This document shows positions 58,906 to 64,000 of a DNA stretch of 64,000 bases, one piece after another (position 1 is the stretch's first letter; each line of letters starts with the position of its first letter). The DNA is from Henckelia pumila (lineage: Eukaryota; Streptophyta; Magnoliopsida; Lamiales; Gesneriaceae). The notes under the pieces were generated by a model, which made no database searches, was not told where the DNA came from, and saw only the letters and a program-made list of their open reading frames with translations. Made by a program: the position numbers and the translations under genes. The DNA lies in contig NC_133123.1 in assembly GCF_033568475.1 (NCBI RefSeq), forward strand, positions 24,724,622 through 24,788,621, written 5' to 3'.

Positions 58906-59250
58906 GGAGAATTGGGGATAAATTCTCAATCAAAATCAAAAGTTTAAGATCAGTCCCCATGTCATAACTCTTTATTCTACAATCCCTATTTGATGGAACA
59001 ACTTCTGGTGGAACCACTGGCGGTGGCTGTGGCGGTGAGTGGTGGAGGAATCGTCCCAAAAATTGCCGTCGGAATCCGTGTGGTTCTGTAAATTTTCATT
59101 TGGTGGAACAACTTTTGGTGGAACCACTTCGGGTTGAACTTCTGGTGCAACGACTTCTGGTGGTTGAACATCTACATCTTTTGGGACTAGTTTTACCCGA
59201 ACAATCCCGAATTTCCAGTTTCGGTGGAAAGCATATAACTCTGCAACCAT
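58823..59250 (-). pseudogene. Array unit 2 ORF, frameshifted
   Basis: ATG start as in the others (MVAELYAFHRNWKFG). A single T is missing near 59049 (ggaggaatcg versus ggaggtaatc in sister units). This moves the second half (HHSPPQPPPVV ... poly-Leu) to another frame. Confidence 0.6.
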
Positions 59251-59665
59251 AAAATATATTTTAGGACGACACAGAACAGAAAACAGCTCAAAACTAAAAA
59301 AAAAAAATTAAAAAAATTAAAAAAATTAAAAAAATTACCCAGCCTCTCCTTTTGGCCTAAACTTCTAAAGAGCCAATTCGTTCTTCTGCAGTAGTCTTCT
59401 TTCGTCTTTCTCTTCCATTCATAAAATCTCCTAATAAAGGAATCTATCTTTGCCCTATATCGTTTGGGTCTCGTGGTTACTCTTTCTTTCGGAGTTAAAA
59501 ATTGCAAGATCCGAACTCTTGGAACCCAGGCTTCCAACCTCGGCCACCACCGGAGGACGAAGAAGCCATTGTTTGAAAAAGTAGAAAAGAAAGAGGAGAG
59601 AGTAGAAAGATGAGTGTTTCTTGTCGCCCAAGAAGAACTCAACGGATTCCAAATATTTTATTCAT

Positions 59666-59696
59666 TTAATTAATGAAACACGTGGAGTAACCCTTA

Positions 59697-59745
<49 letters not shown>

Positions 59746-60091
59746 GAAGAATTGGGGATAAATCCCCAATCAAAATCAAAAGTTTAAGATCAGTCTCCAT
59801 GTCATAACTCTTTATTTTGCAATCCCTATTTGGTGGAACAACTTCTGGTGGAACCACTGGCGGTGGCTGTGGCGGTGAGTGGTGGAGGTAATCATCCCAA
59901 AAATTGTCGTCGGAATCCGTGTGGTCCTGTTCATTTTCATTTGGTGGAACAACTTCTGGTGGAACCACTTCGGGTTGAACTTCTGGCGCAACCACTTCTG
60001 GTGGTTGAACATCTACATTTTCCGGGACTAGTTTTACCCGAACAATCCGGAATTTCCAGTTTCGGTGGAAAGCATATAACTTTGCAACCAT
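59666..60091 (-). CDS. Unknown protein, array unit 3, poly-leucine tail (141 aa)
   Basis: Unrecognised. MVAKLYAFHRNWKF, then the Pro/Glu/Val-rich repeat (QPPEVVAPEVQPEVVPPEVV), an acidic EQDHTDSDDNFWDDYLHH, PPQPPPVVPPEVVPPN, DLKLLILIGDLSPILP, about 15 Leu encoded by the microsatellite on the minus strand, then IKGYSTCFIN and stop. The tail is hydrophobic enough to mimic a membrane segment. Whether it is translated is unknown. Confidence 0.35.
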
Positions 60092-60493
60092 AAAATATAT
60101 TTTAGGACGACACAGAACAAAAAACAGCTCAAAACTAAAAATAATTAAAATAATTAAAAAAATTACCCAGCCTCTCCTTTTGGCCTAAACTTCTAAAGTG
60201 CCAATTCGTTCTTCTGTAATAGTTTTCTTTCGTCTTTCTCTTCCAAACATAAAATCTCCTATTAAAGGAATCTATCTTTGCCCTATATCGTTTGGGTCTC
60301 ATGGTTACTTTTTCTTTCGGAGTTAAAAATTGCAAGATCCGAACTCTTGGAACCCGGGCTTCCAACCCCGGCCACCACCGGAGGACGAAGAAGTCATTGT
60401 TTGAAAAAGCAGAAAAGAAAGAGGAGAGAGTAGAAAGATGAGTGTTTCTTGTCGCCCAAGAAGAACTGAACGGATTCCAAATATTTTATTCAT

Positions 60494-60524
60494 TTAATTA
60501 ATGAAACACGTGGAGTAACCCTTA

Positions 60525-60576
<52 letters not shown>

Positions 60577-60922
60577 GGAGAATTGGGTATAAATCCCCAA
60601 TAAAAATCAAAAGTTTAAGACCAGTCTCCATGTCATAACTCTTTATTTTGCAATCCCTATTTGGTGGAACAACTTCTGGTGGAACCACTGGCGGTGGCTG
60701 TGGCGGTGAGTGGTGGAGGTAATCATCCCAAAAATTGTCGTCGGAATCCGTGTGGTCCTGTTCATTTTCATTTGGTGGAACAACTTCTGGTGAAACCACT
60801 TCGGGTTGAACTTCTGGTGCAACCACTTCTGGTGGTTGAACATCTACATCTTCTGGGACTAGTTTTACCCGAACAATCTGGAATTTCCAGTTTCGGTAGA
60901 AAGCATATAACTCTGCAACCAC
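60494..60922 (-). pseudogene. Array unit 4 ORF, start codon lost (ATG to GTG)
   Basis: Same layout as unit 3 (VVAELYAFYRNWKF ... poly-Leu ... IKGYSTCFIN). The start ATG is GTG at 60922-60920. The frame is otherwise open and also continues upstream into the intron-like segment. Confidence 0.5.
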
Positions 60923-61324
60923 AAAATATATTTTAGGACGACACATAACAGAAAACAGCTCAAAACTAAAAAAAATTAAAAAAATTAAAAAAATTACCCA
61001 GCCTCTCCTTTTGGCCTAAACTTCTAAAGAGCCAATTCGTTCTTCTGCAATAGTCTTCTTTCGTCTTTCTCTTCCAATAATAAAATCTCCTATTAAAGGA
61101 ATCTATCTTTGCCCTATATAGTTTGGGTCTCGTGGTTACTCTTTCTTCCGGAGTTAAAAATTGCAAGATCCGAACTCTTGGTACTCGGGCTTCCAACCCC
61201 GGCCACCATCGAAGGACGAAGAAGCCATTGTTTGAAAAAGCAGAAAAGAAAGAGGAGAGAGTAGAAAGATGAGTGTTTCTTGTCGCCCAAGAAGAACTCA
61301 ACGGATTCCAAATATTTTATTCAT

Positions 61325-61366
61325 TTAATTAATGAAACACGTGGAGTAACCCTTAATTAATAATAA

Positions 61367-61410
<44 letters not shown>

Positions 61411-61726
61411 GGAGAATTGGGAATAAATTCCCAATCAAAATCAAAAGTTTAAGATCAGTCCCCATGTCATAACTCTTTATTCTGCAATCCCTATTTGGTG
61501 GAACCACTCGCGGTGGCTGTGGCGGTGAGTGGTGGAGGTAATTGTCCCAAAAATTGCCGTCGGAATCCGTGTGGTCCTGTTCATTTTTATTTGGTGGAAC
61601 CACTTCGGGTTGAACTTCTGGTGCAACGACTTCTGGTGGTTGAACATCTACATCTTCTGGGACTAGTTTTACCTGAACAATCCGGAATTTCCAGTTTCGG
61701 TGGAAAGCATATAACTCTGCAACCAT
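61325..61726 (-). CDS. Unknown protein, array unit 5, poly-leucine tail (133 aa)
   Basis: Unrecognised. MVAELYAFHRNWKF, a shortened Pro/Glu/Val repeat (one PPEVV block fewer), NFWDNYLHH, a shortened PPQPPRVVPPN, then the poly-Leu run with one Phe (from a ttc/aag interruption) and IKGYSTCFIN. Loss and gain of repeat blocks between units are in multiples of three, so the frame is kept. Confidence 0.35.
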
Positions 61727-62201
61727 AAAATATATTTTAGGACGACACAGAACAGAAAACAGCTCAAAACTAAAAAAAAAATTTAAAAAATTACCCAGCC
61801 TCTCCTTGGCCTAAACTTCTAAAGAGCCAATTCGTTCTTCTACAATAGTCTTCTTTCGTCTTTCTCTTCCAATCATAAAATCTCCTATTAAAGGAATCTA
61901 TCTTTTCCCTATATCGTTTGGGTCTCGTGGTTACTCTTTCTTCCGGAGTTAAAAATTGCAAGATCCGAACTCTTGGAACCCGGGATTCCAACCCCGGCCG
62001 CCACCGAAGGACGAAGAAGCCATTGTTTGAAAAAGCAGAAAAGAAAGAGGAGAGAGTAGAAAGATGAGTGTTTTTTGTCGCCCAAGAAGAACTGAACGGA
62101 TTCCAAATATTTTATTCATTTAATTAATGAAACACGTGGAGTAACCCTTAATTAATAATAATAATAATAATAATGATATCCAGTCAAAAAATAGTGATAA
62201 T

Positions 62202-64000
62202 TGTTGTGAAAAAGTAAAAATTTACGGTAAAAAGTAAATACTCCAAAAACTTAAAATATATCAAACTCTACACTTTATAATATTTTTCTCTCAAGTCAAT
62301 TGTATTTTTCATCACAAATGAAGACCTATTTATAGATCCACATTTGAGATTAGTCCAAAAATAAATACATCATCATCTACATCATCACACACTAATTTTC
62401 CACATTTTACAACTCAATATTCAACATTCAACATTCAATATTCAACATAATATTAATAATAATAATATTTTTCAACACTCCCCCTTGTGATGATGATCGT
62501 GATATGATGACTGTCTTCATTACGTGTTTTATACTGCCTCGTTAAAAACCTTACTAGGAAAAACTCAGTGGGATAAAAACCATAGTAAGGGAAAAAGAGT
62601 GCAGCCACGTAAACTCCCTCTCATGTTAACATGAGTGATTCTTCACATATTCCGCAGATTGCGCATCCCAGTGTTGTATATATTCTTTCTGAATATCGTC
62701 GTAGGAAGTGCCTTTGTGAAGAGATCTGATGAGTTCTCACTTGATTGAATATAACAGATATCAATATCTTTATTCTTCTCAAGCTCTTGAGTGTAGGCAA
62801 AGAACTTTGGGGATATATATTTTTGTTCTGTCACTTTTGATGTATCCTTCTTTCATTTGAGCAATACATGCAGCATTGTTTTCATATAACGTCACAGGCT
62901 TCTTGTCTACTGATAATCCACAAGAAGTTTGGATATGTTGTGCCATTGATTTTAGCCAAACACATTCACGGCTTGCTTCATGTAGCGCAATAATCTCAGC
63001 GTGATTTGATGAAGTTGTTACGAGTGTTTGTTTCTGTGAACGCCAAGAAATTGCGGTGCCTCCACGAGTAAATACATATCCGGTTTGGGAACGTGCCTTA
63101 TGTGGATCAGATAAATATCCAGCATAGGCATAACCAATGATACTTTGATTGGTGTCTTTTGAGTACAAAAGTCCAAAATCTGTCGTTCCTTGTAGATAAC
63201 GAAATATATGTTTAATTCCGTTCCAGTGCCTCTTTGTTGGATATGAACTGAATCTTGCCAATAAATTTACAGCAAAAGATATATCTGGTCTAGTGCAATT
63301 TGCAAGATACATAAGGGCACCAATGACACTTAGATATGGTACTTCTGGACTAAGAATAACTTCATCATCTTCACATGGATGGAATGGATCCTTTTCTATG
63401 TTTAATGATTTTACAACCATTGGAGTACTTAATGGATTTGATTTATCCATATTAAAATGTTTAAGGATCTTTTCTGTATAATTTGCCTGGTGAACAAAAA
63501 TTCCACATTCTTTTTGTTCTATTTGCAAACCCAGACAGTACTTGGTTTTTCCAAGATCCTTCATTTCGAATTCTTCCTTCAAGTACATCATAACCTCTTG
63601 AATTTCTTTATTCGTTCCAATGATGTTTAAATCATCAACATATACAGCAATAATTACACATCCGAATGTTGTTTTCTTGATGAAAACACAAGGGCATATT
63701 GGATCATTTACATATCCTTTTTTCATCAAGTGCTCACTTAGTCGATTATACCACATTCGACCGGATTGCTTCAACCCATATAATGATCTTTGCAATTTTA
63801 CAGAATAAAATTCTCTGGGTTTTGAACTTTGTACCTCAGGCATCTTAAATACTTCAGGGATCTTCATGTATATATCACTATCAAGTGATCCGTATAAGTA
63901 AGCCGTAACAACATCCATCAGACACATTTCCAAATTTTCAGACACTGCCAAACTAATCAAATATCGAAACGTAATTGCATCCATAACAGGAGAATACGTT
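62202..64000 (-). mobile_element. Ty1/Copia element, 3' part, truncated by window end
   Basis: A 276-bp 3' LTR (62202-62477, TGTTGTGAAAAAG ... TTTTTCAACA) is followed on its internal side by the polypurine tract CACAAGGGGGAG (minus strand, 62489-62478), a non-coding stretch, then RNase H and reverse transcriptase running off the right edge. It inserted next to the (AAT)n of array unit 5. Confidence 0.85.
62643..64000 (-). pseudogene. Copia reverse transcriptase/RNase H, frameshifted, partial
   Basis: The reading frame 63984-62779 carries reverse transcriptase (MDVVTAYLYGSLD, LYGLKQSGRMWY, VYVDDLNIIG) and RNase H (SWRSQKQTLV, HAEIIALHEA). At about 62800-62830 the frame shifts: DRTK is followed by out-of-frame residues, and ISPKFFAYTQELEKN continues in the frame of 62834-62643. 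RNase H also reads IGYAYAGYLSD where Copia elements have YADAG or SDADW, so a catalytic Asp is missing. The copy is therefore inactive. Upstream gag and integrase lie outside the window. Confidence 0.88.

Larger units (their letters stand above)
57778..62174 (-). repeat. Five-copy tandem repeat, unit about 830 bp
   Basis: The landmark acccagcctctcc recurs at about 58450, 59338, 60166, 60996 and 61793, all in one orientation. Units 2-5 can be cut at 58903-59742, 59743-60573, 60574-61407 and 61408-62174; each ends in an (AAT)n tract of different length. Unit 1 is homologous from about 58083 to 58902 and continues left into unique sequence. Every unit has an upstream open segment, a 78-bp candidate intron (in unit 1, 58374-58451; GTAATTTTTT ... 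GGTTGCAG) and a downstream ORF. Copies look roughly 90-95% alike by eye. Confidence 0.92.

Noticed and set aside
1-64000. CRISPR arrays, bacterial operons, rRNA or intact tRNA genes
   Set aside because: None found. The window is eukaryotic, and the regular repeats present are transposon ends, microsatellites or the 830-bp tandem array.

Overview
This 64 kb window is plant nuclear DNA: AT-rich, with spliced genes of angiosperm families and dense transposable elements. A eudicot is clear. Lamiales, perhaps Gesneriaceae, is my guess, based on the style of the Sirevirus third ORF and the abundance of 'gtgagacgg' SINE-like elements; this is memory-based inference, not proof.

Host genes are few. 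A LURP-one-related (LOR) gene lies at 12.1-13.6 kb (+), with a decayed partial copy at 7.9-8.3 kb. Three vacuolar-type amino acid transporter genes (AVT6 group, AAAP family) lie on the minus strand at 13.8-16.3, 19.1-21.8 and 31.8-33.7 kb. The first two are a recent tandem pair and the third is an older relative with the same five-exon layout. A chalcone isomerase-like gene (CHIL, a non-catalytic flavonoid enhancer) lies at 54.5-55.8 kb (-); its start codon appears to be split by an intron. I rebuilt all five spliced genes by hand; reading frame is kept across every junction.

Mobile DNA fills most of the rest. At 23.7-31.3 kb is a Ty3-type element with three LTRs inside one 5-bp target duplication. 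At 37.8-49.1 kb is a complete, very young Sirevirus-type Copia element: one difference seen between 1343-bp LTRs, gag and pol in one frame split by a single amber codon, and a large extra ORF behind its own TATA-like box. A lone ORF at 8.5-9.6 kb resembles the N-terminal half of that extra ORF. A truncated, frameshifted second Copia element runs off the right end (62.2-64 kb). Shorter elements with readable ends and target duplications include three or four hAT-type, two Mutator-type (one holding a Stowaway MITE), a Harbinger-like MITE, two SINE-like elements and several Helitron-like elements, some nested or tandemly duplicated (50.7-53.8 kb).

At 57.8-62.2 kb a unit of about 830 bp is repeated five times. 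Each copy carries a short proline/glutamate/valine-rich ORF that runs in frame into a trinucleotide microsatellite read as poly-leucine. I do not recognise this family. It is the least explained structure in the window.
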